From: Druceiella hillmani
Taxonomy: Eukaryota > Arthropoda > Insecta > Lepidoptera > Hepialidae
Assembly: GCA_039881145.1 (NCBI GenBank)
Contig: JAYKKI010000005.1
Location: 21,633,501 to 21,697,500, forward strand
DNA: 64,000 bases
Direction of reading: 5' to 3'
Shown here: in pieces, positions 35,650 through 48,459 of the stretch
Layout of the letters: the number at the start of each line of letters is the position of its first letter
How positions within the stretch are numbered: position 1 is the first letter of the stretch
The notes under the pieces: generated by a model
The model's database searches: none
The model's input: the letters and a program-made list of their open reading frames with translations, nothing else
What the model was told of the DNA's origin: nothing
Translations under genes and position numbers: made by a program

Positions 35650-36215
35650 CCAAAACAATGATTTATTTATTTATTAACTTTTATGTATATTACACATGGA
35701 GGACTTATTGCTCCAGTATAATCCTAGGAGGAATTATCTCTTCCGTCAACCATAACAATTTGTATTGAAATTTAGTTAGTAGACTCTAAGAGATTTTACA
35801 ATGAAAATTCTTTAAAGTATATTAGACGAAAAAAATTTTTAAAAAATACAAAATTAAAGTAAAAAAAAACTATTGACATGATTTGGTATGGGAAAGACAG
35901 GAAAGGATAAGGACACAAAGGAAAAGGTTTAAGGGAGGCAGGACTTTTTCACTCGATCTATGAAAATATTTAGAGATTATTTCCTGATATCAGGTGATTC
36001 CAAATTTGTGCTGTTTGGACAGTGAAGGATTTTTCGTAAGTGGTGTTACGAAAAACTCCATTGTAATCAAAACGTACGCCGTGAATTATATTAGGGTTAA
36101 CATATTTTTTTATTAGTATGGCACGTCATAGAAAATCTGCTAGCAGGTAAAATCTACAACATTACTGAAATATTTACATGAGGCTTCAGTTCGATGTCAT
36201 GATCGTATTGATATT
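35650..36215 (-). pseudogene. LINE reverse transcriptase C-terminus and 3' tail
   Basis: Minus-strand reading gives a SYEKSF-like segment (TYEKSFTVQTAQIWNHL, about 36,045 down to 35,995), the LWN-type C-terminal motif of CR1/Jockey-like non-LTR retrotransposons. Further upstream an interrupted KPHVNISVM...ASRFSMTCHTNK stretch matches the region before it. About 300 bp of 3' UTR follow, ending in AATAAATAAAT units at 35,657. Stops and shifts throughout make it dead, and the 5' part is missing, as usual for truncated insertions. It differs in sequence from the LINE tail at 3,110, so two families are present. Confidence 0.6.
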
Positions 36216-37234
36216 TTATCAACCCATATTATGTGTTAACTAGTAATCAAGTAAATATTTTTTGATCTATAGTCAAGAAGATGTTACCCGTAAATAACCA
36301 AACCCAACTTTGCTAGTTGACGGTAGTTAGGTAGAAATATTTTTATCATATGATATCGAGATCATATGATATCTCTATTATATTTTTGTCAAAAGGATGT
36401 CGCCAGTATTCTGGATTGCGACTTCGTAAATCTGAAAGTAAGTTACTTATAGTTCCTCTGATCAAAGTTTTTTTTTTAAATATTATATTTGTGTTATAAA
36501 GACAATGAAACCTTTTGTATTAAAATCTTAAGTCATTGTTAATATAATATATATTTTTTTAATCTAATAAAGGTGTCTTGATATACTAAAAACATTATGC
36601 CTCTTCTAAGAGATATGTCGTCGTTCAACATATAGTCGTAGTTCCATGCGATATCGGTAAAGAAAACATAATCGTTAACGGTAGTGACGTAAATATGAAA
36701 ACAACAAAAAAATTTACAAAAAAACGCTCAATGAATAGCAAGGAAATAACAAGTACATTAATAACCAGTCACGTTGTTAATGTATTTGCCAAAAACAGGT
36801 TGATATAAAAACTTCAAATATTGATTAAAAATATCATTAATTACGCTAACTAATAAACACGGGTAGATATATTGAATGATTAAATATATGAACAACGTAA
36901 ATCCGCGATTAATAGGCTAGTACAATAGTAATAAATTTACGAAACATAAAAAAACGTAAGTTGTGAAACAATTTAAAATATGCGGAATGGTTTCGTGAAT
37001 GTGTGTAGAAAAATATTAGACGATCCTGGTGTCGTAGGAAGTATAGAATTCCAAATATCTCCTTCATCGACTAGTGGTGTAAATAAGTAAATAGGTATAT
37101 TTATATAGTATCCCTCCCTTTTAAGGCGATCATGGTTTATTCGGTAACATAATATGTTGATATCGAGTTTTGCACAAGGACGAACTTGCGGTGTTAAATT
37201 AATGTATGTAGAGACACAAATACCGGGTTGGCTA
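36216..37234. other. AT-rich spacer
   Basis: No gene. A short palindromic cluster (ATCATATGATATCGAGATCA) lies near 36,347-36,372. Confidence 0.5.
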
Positions 37235-37760
37235 ATCAAACTATATTTGTATCTTCATCAATGACTTGATACCTTTTGGTAACAACATAGCATCAACTTG
37301 ATGACTTAGACTCAGTCAATAACAAGGTTTTTTTGAAAGTCTTTCACACTGATGAATATTTTTTATGTAATGACTAATAATACGATGGCACAGTGTCGAG
37401 TGAATAAGGCAGATGTATTAGAAGATTTCAGCCCAACCCCTTTAATTATAGACCAATACATTTTACGATATGTGGTCTAGCTCGTGGAAACGATAAACTC
37501 GGTCCTTTATTTTAGTCAGTCTAATTGCTGTCAGTAAATCTCTGCATTCACTGTAGATGTCCCTGGAAGCAACTCTCAATGAGTAACGCTTTGTATTTTA
37601 CCGTTCAACTTTTACCTTTCTGGTGTTCAGCCGAAGTTTGTGTACTGTAATTCTTGTTTGGCTCCTACGCTATATGATTAATATACGTAATTCACTTATG
37701 TCGGTTGTTGATTGCGTCAGTCTATCGAAGTTAACGTTTTAATGTCAATGGTAGGGAGCT
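37235..37760 (-). pseudogene. mariner-like transposase, C-terminal relic
   Basis: Minus-strand frames, broken by stops and shifts, give ELLPGTSTVNAEIY (about 37,580), RARPHIVK (about 37,475), LIHLPYSLDTVPS and a final KRYQVIDEDTNIV. In order these match the mariner family: ELL..G.TVN, DNARPH (second catalytic Asp of the DD34D triad), HPPYSPDLAPSD (third Asp) and the C-terminal RWQKVI...G.Y. The Asp of DNARPH is lost. The N-terminal DNA-binding half is not readable and no terminal inverted repeats were found. Transposase normally cuts at these repeats and inserts at TA. This copy is inactive. A related relic lies at 48,460. Confidence 0.7.
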
Positions 37761-38287
37761 AAGCGGAATAAATCATAAAATAGAAGGAGTCTGTACTTGG
37801 TGGTGATTTAGATCTATCTTCTTTGATGTAACGCAGTTCAAGATTTGACTCTAATATCATTAACCGAGCAAATATCGGCCTATTAGGTATTACCTGACTT
37901 ATAAGAAAATAATTTGCAATTTTTAAAAATTTCTAAACTCATAACTAAAAACTTATTAGACAACTCAGTACATAACAACAAAATTAAGTAAATATAGATA
38001 CGCTTGAAAGGTTACGATGGAAGTCAGGTTTTCGGGAATCGTTTTGATTTTGTTATTAAAATAAATAGCTTTCTTTTATTAAATGAAAATGGAATGACAG
38101 TGATAAAGTAATTACAAATTGCTTGGTTTTCATATTTCAAACAACAAAATAGATAAATGAAAGAGTCCAATAAACAGTTTTAATTTTTTATGCATGTATG
38201 CTTCTTTATTATATGTAGTGAATGCATTGACATACTTTGGAACATCTTTTTTTCGCAAATGTACTAAAGTAAATCTTTTTGATGTAA
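37761..38287. other. AT-rich spacer
   Basis: May include the unreadable 5' half of the mariner relic; otherwise nothing is recognised. Confidence 0.45.
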
Positions 38288-38764
38288 TTAACACTTTGAG
38301 TACCACGGCGGAACTGGAATAGTTTCTTCAAGAGCAGAATCGAGATGATGTATTTTTTGTTACAATTCTTCTGTAAAGGGCGGAAGGATGAACCATATTT
38401 ATATATACATATATATATATATATATATAATTATAACGAAAAAGGTCACTTCAATTATTTCAAGTTATTTATTTTCAATCTTAATTATTTTTTTTAGAAC
38501 AAACGCTATGCCAATAACATTTCTATGGTAATTCTATAAATAAACAAATTTCTCTTATTAATTAGTAATTTCTCTTATTATCAGCCAATTCTAATTAATT
38601 AGTACTACAGTACACAATACTCTTGAAGGTTTATGTTGGTAACAATGGTAATAACTGTACAAAATTTGTAAAATCTAAACACGTCAGTTATATTAATGTG
38701 ACGCAGCCTTCCAAGAAACTACTGTGTTAGTCATATATAACTAATGTGGCGGTCACAGTGTTAA
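38288..38764. mobile_element. TTAA-bounded piggyBac-like MITE
   Basis: TTAA at 38,288 is followed by CACTTTGAGTACCACGGCGG. The other end, read inward from TTAA at 38,761, is CACTGTGACCGCCACATTAG. Both ends also carry a TAGTTTCTT word inside. Duplicated TTAA targets with CACT-type inverted ends are the pattern of piggyBac-like elements. The ~470-bp interior is AT-rich, includes a short TA run (38,399-38,429) and codes for nothing, so this would be non-autonomous. Confidence 0.6.
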
Positions 38765-39666
38765 AGGATATATTATATTTTTCTCGACTCCCCTATCAAA
38801 ATGCAATTAAAAATATCATGTCATATTTTTAATTAGGTTCATTATTTTTTAAAAATGTGACGAATGTTTTAAAAATCCAAATAAAATCGTAATTATATTC
38901 TTCAACAATTACTTCAACTGAAAATTGTTTTGGTTTAACTATATTGATAAAAATGTAAGTTAAAACAATATAATCCGTTAAAAATACACAAAAGTTATTG
39001 CAATCCTTTTCGATATTACTTCATTTATTTCCCTTGTTGATTTAACACTACTAAACTAACACTTTAGTGAACTTACGTATGCACAAACATTACGATTTAG
39101 TTGAATCGGAATTTGAAACTAATATGATCTGCATAATAAATCTACATAATAAGCCCAAATTTATAGAGCCGTTCAATAATTTTACCTCTATTTAACCTCT
39201 ATTTTATCTAATTGTATACCTCCTTAAGTCTTTAGAGATTGAATTTTAAAAATACTTTCAATAATAAAAATTAAAATTCTTCTTTTAAAATTAAAATCAT
39301 TCTTTCTTTCAGAATACTGTCTTTTAAATTAATTTAAACTTGCTTTTTAGTTTCGATTTTTTTTTGTTCACAATAATTTTTTTATTTATATTTATTTTTA
39401 GGTTTGGTTTACGATATCGGTATTTTTGAATTTGTATTTTGAATTCTGAGTGGTTTTTATTTAAGTTAATAGATTCGTATTTTGAGAAATGGCTGTTGAA
39501 TTATAAATATTAATATGTTAAATCGTCGTGTCTTTTATTGAGGATGGGATGCTTATTTCGATCCCTTCCTTGTAGGATGTTTGGAACAAAAGAATTTGAT
39601 TTGTGATTACAAAATATATGAAATAATTGGGATGAATTTTTCATTTACGTTACGTAATATGAACAG
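38765..39666. other. AT-rich spacer
   Basis: Nothing recognised. If the next exon is real, this is the intron before it, ending TTTACGTTACGTAATATGAACAG or similar. Confidence 0.5.
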
Positions 39667-39802
39667 TGACAACTACGGCAAGCCAAACGAGTACTACATC
39701 GATATGATTTTGTCCTCGATAAGCTGCTGCAGCCAATTCACACAACTGATCCTTTGGGTCAATAAGTACCACTGCTATCCTCATTCACCGGTGACGAAAT
39801 GA
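39667..39802 (+). CDS. Candidate terminal exon, unknown protein
   Basis: I do not recognise this protein. After a possible acceptor (...AATATGAACAG at 39,656-39,666) the composition changes abruptly from AT-rich to balanced. The frame reads DNYGKPNEYYIDMILSSISC and continues CSQFTQLILWVNKYHCYP to a TGA at 39,800. Codons are varied (GGC, AAG, CCA, AAC, GAG, TAC, ATC, CTG, ATC), unlike chance frames in this window. Three Cys lie near the middle. The hydrophobic segment is short and not a clear membrane span. A 73-codon open frame continues upstream, but that part is AT-driven. It could be the last exon of a plus-strand gene, a decayed retro-copy, or a conserved non-coding element that is open by chance. 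Confidence 0.35.
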
Positions 39803-40930
39803 AGGTGCATAAACGAGCTCAAGATGCTATTAAATATACGTGTCTTCATGGGTGGTTTCAAATTACGTCAATATTTCACTTACTTGATTGAGTTGATTTT
39901 GTGGGATTTCTGTTGGAATTATTAATACTGCTATGGTACGTTTGTGTAAAAAATTTTTGATATCTATTTTTTATAACTTATCCTTACTGGTATATTCTTT
40001 TACGGTTTAACTATTTAATCAATCTTCAATTTGGCGTATATATCGATTGTGTCATGGAGATAACCATACAATATTTAACCCAGGCTATAATGTTTAATAT
40101 TAAATATAATGTTTAATATCAAACTAATAATTCCACCCGAGCGAGCAAGGGGTAACAGTTAGTTTCATCACAGATTGATGGATACAAACAAAGCGTGCGA
40201 GCAGTGATATAAAAATAGACATAAATCGATTCCCCGTTATTTTTCTTGCTGTTAGAATATTGTATGTATTTTGTCAGTTATAAGATGCAAACCTATCTAA
40301 TTAATACTTAATTGAATATATCCTAGTAGTTCTTAAGGAAATGTGGGTATTAAGAATATAATTTTCTTCTTTCGAGATTATTTGTAATTTAAACATTTTA
40401 CTAAGTATTATTTAAAGTTATTTAGAAAAGGCAATAGATAATAAATAATTTGTAGAAATCTTTGAAATTACAATTAGAATACGAAACTATATTAATTTTA
40501 GCGAATAAAACTTTTATTGATGAGCATATGTAACATTATTTTATATTTATAATACCCTAAGCGGTACATAAAATTAATTATAGACCAAACTTTTGCAACA
40601 TCCGTATAGCCAGGTAGATAACAATTAAAAAAAAATATTGAATATTTTAAATCTAATTCTTATTCAATCAATCGTAGTAGAAATCTTCCAAATCTTTTAA
40701 TGTTTATTGAAATGTTCTATTTATGTGCTTAGTAGTCTTTGGATATGTAACAACGAATTTTGAAATTTTGAAAAAAATGGGCTTATGGGCTATAATTCCA
40801 TTTTTAATTTTAAGTAAATTATTGAAAACAAACATGTTCAAGAGTATATTTTATATGGCGGACGTCATTTTGTTGGAAATACTCGTACTTGTACAAACGG
40901 CAGAGAAACTATATTTTTTCTCGTGCAGAT
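39803..40930. other. AT-rich spacer
   Basis: No gene. A 116-codon hydrophobic frame (40,723-41,073) is rejected because it is AT-driven and its end is built by the 83-bp repeat. Confidence 0.5.
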
Positions 40931-41098
40931 CGAATTCAAATAAACGCTGTTTTTATTACGATTCTGTACGATATTTATTACGATTAGTGTTGATGTCATT
41001 TGTTTATAATGTTCGAATTCAAATAAACGCTGTTTTCATTACGATTCTGTATACGATGTTTTATTACAATTAGAGTTCATGTCATTTGTTTATAATGA
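40931..41098. repeat. 83-bp tandem repeat, two copies
   Basis: CGAATTCAAATAAACGCTGT occurs at 40,931 and 41,014. Both copies continue with TTACGATTCTGTA and end with TGTCATTTGTTTATAATG. Confidence 0.9.
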
Positions 41099-41329
41099 CA
41101 GTGACTTGTAATTTTTATTGAGATTGTATAGTTAGCAAAGTTATTTTTTTGAAAATTGTAACAAATTCAATAACAGTTATTATAAAAAAAATGACACAAA
41201 ACATACCTTATCCAGAAGATTTGGAAAAATAATATCAAATGCTCGCCGCCTCAATTCATTTAAACTATCTTCAAGGGTTCAAATATATAAAATCGTACAT
41301 TGCAGAGCTGTACATAACTTCTGAACAAT

Positions 41330-41700
41330 ATCCGAAAAGCAGGCGAAGCGGAGAGGTAAGGAAAATATACAGGAAGCGATGATTTATATTAGCAAACACG
41401 TTACAGGTTTGCTATTCGTAAGCATCACTTTATCACGATATTACTTTGCCTCAGTGAGTTACGGCTTCCGGTCGGGGGCGTAAGGTTAGTAATAATGGCT
41501 AATGCTGGGCCGAGTACGATTTCACGCGAGCATTACGGAGTTTCCAGCTAGCGGGTTTATGACTGCGTTTGTTATTACGTAATTTATAATGGCAGCTTAA
41601 GGGCGTGTTTGCTAATACGTGTGGCCAGTTAATTTGCATACAAATAGAGACTTGGATCTGATAGTTGGTTAGGATATTTTCGGCATCGTTTGCCACTAAA
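41330..41700. promoter_or_regulatory. G+C-richer patch with octamer and Hox-type words
   Basis: CpG-containing stretch with GGCTTCCGGTCGGGGGCG, GGGTTTATGACTGCG, ACGTAATTTATAATGGC and a POU octamer ATTTGCAT at 41,632 beside TTAAT. A 65-codon minus-strand frame crosses it without a domain. Looks like regulatory DNA; inference only. Confidence 0.3.
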
Positions 41701-43822
41701 TTAGGTGATAAAAATTTCAGAGGTTACTTAAAACTTTCATTAATTAAGTAAATTATTGTAGTCTCTTAGCGACAAAATAGTAATTGACAAAAAATTTACA
41801 CATTTATCGTCAGAGGTTTTATTTGGTGGTGAAATTTATTGCGTATGTGTACATGTAATATTGATTGCGTGTGTGCATTTAAGTTTTTAAATAGATTTTC
41901 TTGATATATACTGTTGTTTAAAAACTCGTTCTGGGTGGATGTTAAAAACTGTAGAAAAAAGTTAGGAAGATTTCATTAAAAAATTATGGCGTTTACAAAT
42001 AATATATACACCCTAAAAATAAAAAAAAGTACTGATTCTTTTGATGTTCATACTAAAATTAATCCTTAATTCACCTTAATTTCAGACTCAACCTAATTGT
42101 TAGGTAAACTCAAAATGTGGGACTTTCATTCAATTCCATTTAGTTTTACGGCATTATCATTTATTTGCAGGAGATTTTAAAACCCACGAAAATGATTTAC
42201 CACAGCTTTTATTAAAGAATTCTGTTACACTTTTTTCTACCATTGTAAAAAATCAAGGTCTGTTGATTATTCAAAATTTTAGTTAGTATCCTAAGGCATG
42301 TAGATAATGATATTCTTTGGCAGAATGTATTCTCTAAAACGACATCAATGGCACATTTCATTTAAGATCATCTCTGCTAATTCTTTCATTGTTTTAATTT
42401 GACTGTCATTTTATTCAGATTTTATTTACTAATTGATTAGCAAGTCAGAAGGTCTTCAAAATAAGTCAAATGGGAAGCAATTTGTGATAACTGCAATCTT
42501 TTTCTGACTTTGTAACTGTGTAGCATTTTAAACAATTTATATTGACTTTCTTAGCTCAGTCAAATGTCAGATCAAGGACTTATCTGCCTGAGACCTGCGT
42601 TTATACTCAGAAAACCTATGCACGCGCCTCATTCTTAAGCATTATTAGTTCTTTTGTAAATATTCTTTCACAGTTTGCTCCCGCCCAGTTCTGGAGTTAG
42701 TTGGATTCCAACAGAAATGCATAGGTTACGTCGTTCTCAAAAGGCATGTGAAAAAATGTGGACCATCGACTTCGCTTGTGTTATTTTTCTTACGTTTTTC
42801 TTCATGCTTTGACTTTTTGCTTTCAACCCGCATATAATTTTTTATATATATCTATATATTAATACATGAACATCGAAAATTGTCATACCTTTTTTTGGTA
42901 TTTATTATAAAAGGAAGCGAAAGAAACTTATATTATTCAAAAGGTACCATCTCATAGAGACGCCCAAAAGAAATCTTGTATGTATATTGCTGTTAAGGCA
43001 AGTAAAATAAAGTGTAGATACACGCATGACTTCCTCATGTAAAACGCTTCAACCGATTAAATGAAAGCATGTTGAGTAAGTTCATGGCTGTATAAGCTTA
43101 GATCCACTTATATGAAAAAAGAAGTTGTCAAAAAAAATGTAGCGTTGTTTCTATTTCTGTCAAATGTAATTAATATTTATATTTATTTATTTGTCAAATT
43201 ATTCTAACGTTTAATAATAGAATGGTTTACGTCTAAGGAATTTCACGGTTGGTAATTTTTTGCCATTAATTCCCTCATGCTTGCGTTTTGCCTTTTTCCG
43301 CTTTTTTCCTCATGTCAAGGTAAGAATTAAAAATTTTCATAAAAATAAATAAATTTGTTTCTTTTGCTGTTTTTTATTGGCGTCGTTCAATATTATAGAA
43401 ATATCATATAACTTTTGTTTAAAAAATACAATTCGTATTCAAATAAAAAAATATTATATTTAATGATTTTAAATTACAGTCACGGTTTCACTCATTTTTA
43501 TCTAGTTTATATAGTAAATGGAAAATATGTTTATGTCGTGCCTCGAAGAAAAACGCTAAAAAAAACGGGTTGAATTGAAAGGCAAAGAGATAGGGAGAGA
43601 TCATTTTTGCGTCGAAATCAAAATGTGAATAGACTACGTAATATAAATAATGTAAACACAACTAAAGATTGATAAGGACAATTCTATGGTTGTTTTGAGA
43701 GATTAATTTAAATGTGATTGTGTGTAATTGTAATGAATTTTGAAAGCTATATCTGATGAGTTTAGGGTATACATTTTGTAATTCAAAAACATTTCGCATC
43801 TGAAGTTATTTTTGGTGATACA
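41701..43822. other. AT-rich spacer before Helitron relic
   Basis: No gene recognised. A piece at 43,020-43,100 containing ACGCTTCAACCGATTAAATG resembles phrases common in insect transposons and may be the 5' part of the following Helitron; a clean TC-start was not found. Confidence 0.45.
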
Positions 43823-46800
43823 ATGGCGTTCACTTCGTTTTATCAAAAGAGAAAACTTTGTTTACCACTATTAATACAAAATTTATTTTGTAATACACTA
43901 TTTCAGGGATTTACTTCAATGATCAAATATTTTGATAATATTCGTAACTACAATTCATCGTTTGTTAGGGTCTGTATTAAAGCTAAAATTTCAAATCTGT
44001 TTTGTGTGGTGTGTATCATTTTAAGATATTTAATATTTTTTATCACGGAGCAGGACCAATGACTTCCACATATGACCATTAGGAATGTATATATTGAAAT
44101 ATATTAAAAAAAAGTGCACTTCATCAAGTTTCTGTTTGTATGAGATACATAAAAAATTTTCGGAAAGGTTTTAATTACGTTATATGAGAATCAGTTAACA
44201 TATATCCAATGTACAATGTTATTAGCGTTGACGTTCGAGAAAAATCACTTGAAAATCAACATACTGTACCATTTAATCCATATTTATTTCCTAATTTTTT
44301 TTTCTTATTAATACCATCCGGAATGTTATGCGCAGTTATATTTTTATGACGTTGAAACTGCTGTTAACCATAACTATGTGAACAATCAAATCAGTCATGC
44401 TATAAGAATTTAGTGCGTGAAATTTATGCTGAATTGGAACTCGTTAATCGTTTTGTGCGTTCTTTTACGGCAATGAAAGATTATTGTGTAAGAGCTGAAA
44501 ATGCAATACAGAATTTGTGTGCATGATAAGCACATTTAATCAATACAATTATTGCATCATTGCATCATGCAATCGAAACAATGATTGCATCAAAGTGATG
44601 TTGCCATTATTTAAGCACAGTTGATTGTGAGCCACCATTTGAACGAAATGTGGTTTCTTTTTTAAAAAACCAATAGTTTAGATAAAAACATCTCAAATCT
44701 ATTAGCATATCCGTTATTATTTCTTAATGAAGATACTGGATGGCATGTTCATTTGTTTCATAACACACAGAATACGTTCACTGTGAGATAGCCCAGAAAT
44801 AAAGTAACTAAGTTGCGATATGCATGCTATCTTTCAGGCTTTCATTTAAAAATGATTTTAGCGTATTACATCATTTACAAGCATTATTTTACAGTGTATT
44901 GTTGATATGTATATACGTATTGAAGGTAGGAGACTTCATTTCATAAGACAAAATCAGTATATACAATAACTTAACAATCAGTTAAGTTATTATACGTTTC
45001 TTACCTTTTTTTAAGAATTTAGGATTGAACCCGAATTACACTATAAAAATTGGAAGAAGAGTTTTTTTAACATCTCCATTTATTTGTTCTCCAAAAAAAT
45101 TATGTACCAAATTTATATGAACGCAATATCCATTAAACAATATTTCGGAAAATCTTCTTTATTTGTTACAATGATTTGCAATCCTAATTGGCCAGAAATT
45201 GTTAAAAATATTGATCAAAATAAATATGCTAATTTCCTTCAAGAAATGATTGTCCGTATAGTTAAGGTTAAATTAAAAGGATTAATTCATGCAATAGTAA
45301 GGAAACATATTTGTCGTTAAGTTAAGGCAATCATGACAATAGAATTTCATAAAAATATTTTAATCACTTCGTGTGAAAATTATAAAATAGTGGAATTGTT
45401 GATATTAATAAAGTTGTATGTGCAGAAATTCCAAATTTGTGTACTTTATCAAGTTTCTGTTTGTATGAGAGATAGTAAATACACAAAAGATTTTCCGAAA
45501 GGTTTTAATTACGTTACATAAAAATCATTTAATATATTTCCATTGTACAATAGTATTAGCGATGATGTTGAAGAAAAATCAATTGACAATCAACATGCTG
45601 TACCATTAAATCCATATTTATTTCCTAATTTGATTGTCATTTGAATGTTTGAAATTTATGCTACAGTTAAAAGTGTTGAATATATTTATAGTACTTGTAT
45701 AAATAATATGATAGTGCTACTATAGAATTAGGTAATGGAAGAATAAATGGAAATTAAGAAGTTCAGATTGACGATGTGAGAAATTTTTTGTGTAGCCGTT
45801 AGCTGAATAACAATTAGTTGGCGATGAAAATAATGTAATTAATGATATTTATGTGTGTGTGTGGATTACCTATGGCGTATTTAGGAATTTCCAATACATT
45901 TACTATTGCAAAACTATCATTAGAGCTGATATTAATATATTAAGTAGATATTAAGTTTACTTTGTTGTGAGATGAGAATGGGATGCAGGTGAAAATATTA
46001 AACAAATCAAATTATAATCATTCTTTGCATTAAATTATAAAGAATCATCGGCGAATATATATCAGTATACTGACATCTTTTGCACTGTGTTTGGATAGAT
46101 GGTGAAAAAAATGAAAGAAGAGCGTACGTGGTGGTGATAAAATCATTAGACGGATGCGTGTAGTGTCTCCAAAGGACGTAGAGATTTTTCATTTATCTTT
46201 GCTATTATTCCATGTTCGTGGTCCTAAATAATTCGAAGATATTAGAACTTATAATACAATTGTTTACAAAATATTTACTGAAACGAGTCATGGCGCTGGC
46301 GGTATTGCTTCAAATGACAATGAATGTCGTGAATGTTCAATTGAAGCAAAGGTATTCAATTCTCTAAAACAAATGCTTCATTCATTTGTTGTTATTTGTG
46401 CATTGAATGGACCAACAAAGGTCTTAGCATTGTGGCTTGAATTTAAAGTATTTCCTCGCAAACATTTGTCAAGGGAATTCAATGAGGAAATTTCTTTCAA
46501 TAGAGCCCTATTAGAAATTCAGGTTATTTTGAATGTATATATAAATAGACATATTTAGTAATAAATAGACATATGTATATATAAATAGACATAATTATAC
46601 ATATCAGTTACTCGGATTAACTGTTCCAATGTTAATGCCAGAATTTGTTAAAGTAGATACTTTCGATCCAATCCAAGAAGAGCTACAATTTAATGAACTT
46701 TTCGAAAGAGCCAGCTTATAATAGAGTATTATAAACGATCGCGTTATTCGTGAAGTTCAGTATCATGACACTGGTTCAAATATATTTTGCTTAAGTACTC

Positions 46801-47090
46801 ATGCAGATTGCGGTAAAACATGCACGCAAACTTCATTTTGGTTACATTGCAACTCCATTTAGTGGCATAGTCATTTAATGTGAGGTAGAACCTTACACAA
46901 TGTATTTAAATTGCCTACCAACATTTTGGAAATTTCAGTGGCCAACATTACAGAAAATAGTAACTACGATTAATACTTTCAGCTTCATTGATTTTTACTG
47001 GAAGGTACAGATGAAGTTAAAAAAGATAAACCGTTTGGAGGGAAGACTATTGTTTTGTGCGGTAATTTTTGACTAATTTTACGAGTTCAC
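43823..47090 (+). pseudogene. Helitron Rep/helicase, broken and internally duplicated
   Basis: Plus-strand pieces in several frames match the Helitron RepHel protein, which nicks and replicates by rolling circle. In order: a KYFDNIRNYNSSF segment (43,918); a first copy of the HTVPFNPYLFP region (about 44,260); GKSSLFVTMICNPNWPEI of the Helitron-like N domain (45,147); CMRDSKYTKDFPKGFN (about 45,460); a second HAVPLNPYLFP followed by ATVKSVEYIY (45,595-45,690); VSPKDVEIFHLSLLLFHVRG (46,161); FNRALLEIQ (46,495); a P-loop remnant CGKTCT (46,808); GRTLHNVFKLPTN (46,884) and FGGKTIVLCGNF (47,031) of the PIF1-type helicase. The 44,113-44,305 and 45,438-45,634 stretches are duplicates of one protein region, so two copies were nested or rearranged. 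Many stops and shifts make it inactive. The C-terminal helicase motifs and the 3' CTRR hairpin end were not found. Confidence 0.85.
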
Positions 47091-48459
47091 ATGTATGAAA
47101 TTAGATGCTTTGTATAAGTATCTCAATAAGTATATAGTAAAATAATATCCTAGTTCACAATTTCAATATTTATAATGAGTGAAAGTAAAATTGTCGAATT
47201 ATGCCGTCGTTATCTTTTGTAGTTCTCACTTATTTTTTATTCATTTTAAATAAGTAGTTCTCATGTGTTTTGTATTTTTGTTAAACCGTTAATTTCTTAT
47301 TGTTACGTATAGTTTACCTGTAATATAACGATAAATGCTTGTTACTTGGAAACGTTACTTGGAAATAGTGTTACAAGATGGATTGAGTTTACTACATTTC
47401 ATCATGTCAGTGTAATTCAAAAGATGAGGGCTTTACCATATGTTTTAAAGTTTGTTCACTTTTTTAAACAAATTGGTAATTTCTACAGTTTGGTGGATAT
47501 AATGAAATACTACAGCTATTAGTTGGCTATAACAATAATATAATTAATGACATTTATGTATGTGCGTACATATATGTATGTCGCTTTAAGGATGAAACGA
47601 AACAACGAATAAAACAAACAATTTTATTCTTTTACCTTTTTTTGATTAAAACTAGTGTAATATAAGTTTTTAATGAAATGCAATTTTTTAATCATTGCTT
47701 TTTTATTCAGAGATTGCAGTTGCAAGGTTTCAAAGTAGTATTGATAGCAATGTTCAATAAGCGGTGACCATCTATTCATTTATGTGGAGGAAAAGTGAGG
47801 GGATTATGAAGTAATTGAATCGAATTATTGTCGATCTATACCATCCACATTGTTATTTATTATCGCCGGTGCTGAACATTTCATTTTCTTCATATACCTA
47901 AATAATTTTCGTAAATTTTTTGTATAACATTATTTTTCACGTATCCCTAATTTTTCATATTTTTATTTATTTAGTTAGGTCCTTGAATATGATGTTCACC
48001 AATATTATATTTATAATTAAAGCGTTTTAATTATTTCCATAGTTTTGGCAGCGCACTTAGATTTCTTTAATGTTTTTCATTTATAACGTGCTCTTAAAAA
48101 TAATAACATTTATATACAGCATATTTTTCAATATTTGTTATCTATATACAAGATACACATTATCTATATACATAATTTATTGAACTCTGTCGATCCATTT
48201 ACGCTTGACAAAAGACAAACAAACAAATAAATCGACTGTCTTATTTTGTTTCTAAGAACTGATAGAAGCCGGCTTAAAACAATTTTATAGTCACGCAATT
48301 TGATATAGTTCTAAAATAATTTAGATTGTAATTCCAATAGTTTTAGTACAACATTAATTTTAGGGACGTTTGGTAACATTAGGTTTGCTAACAATTTTCA
48401 ACCCAAATGTCTTCTTATAAAAATATTTTAAAATCTAATATCACAGTAAATTAAAACTA
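47091..48459. other. AT-rich spacer with a Helitron scrap
   Basis: A piece at 47,515-47,600 (TTAGTTGGCTATAACAATAA region) resembles 45,800-45,880 inside the Helitron, so debris continues. Otherwise nothing is recognised. Confidence 0.5.

Noticed and set aside
40723..41073. 116-codon hydrophobic plus-strand frame that could be a membrane protein
   Set aside because: Composition follows the AT-rich background, it has no splice or promoter context, and its last third is created by a two-copy 83-bp tandem repeat.
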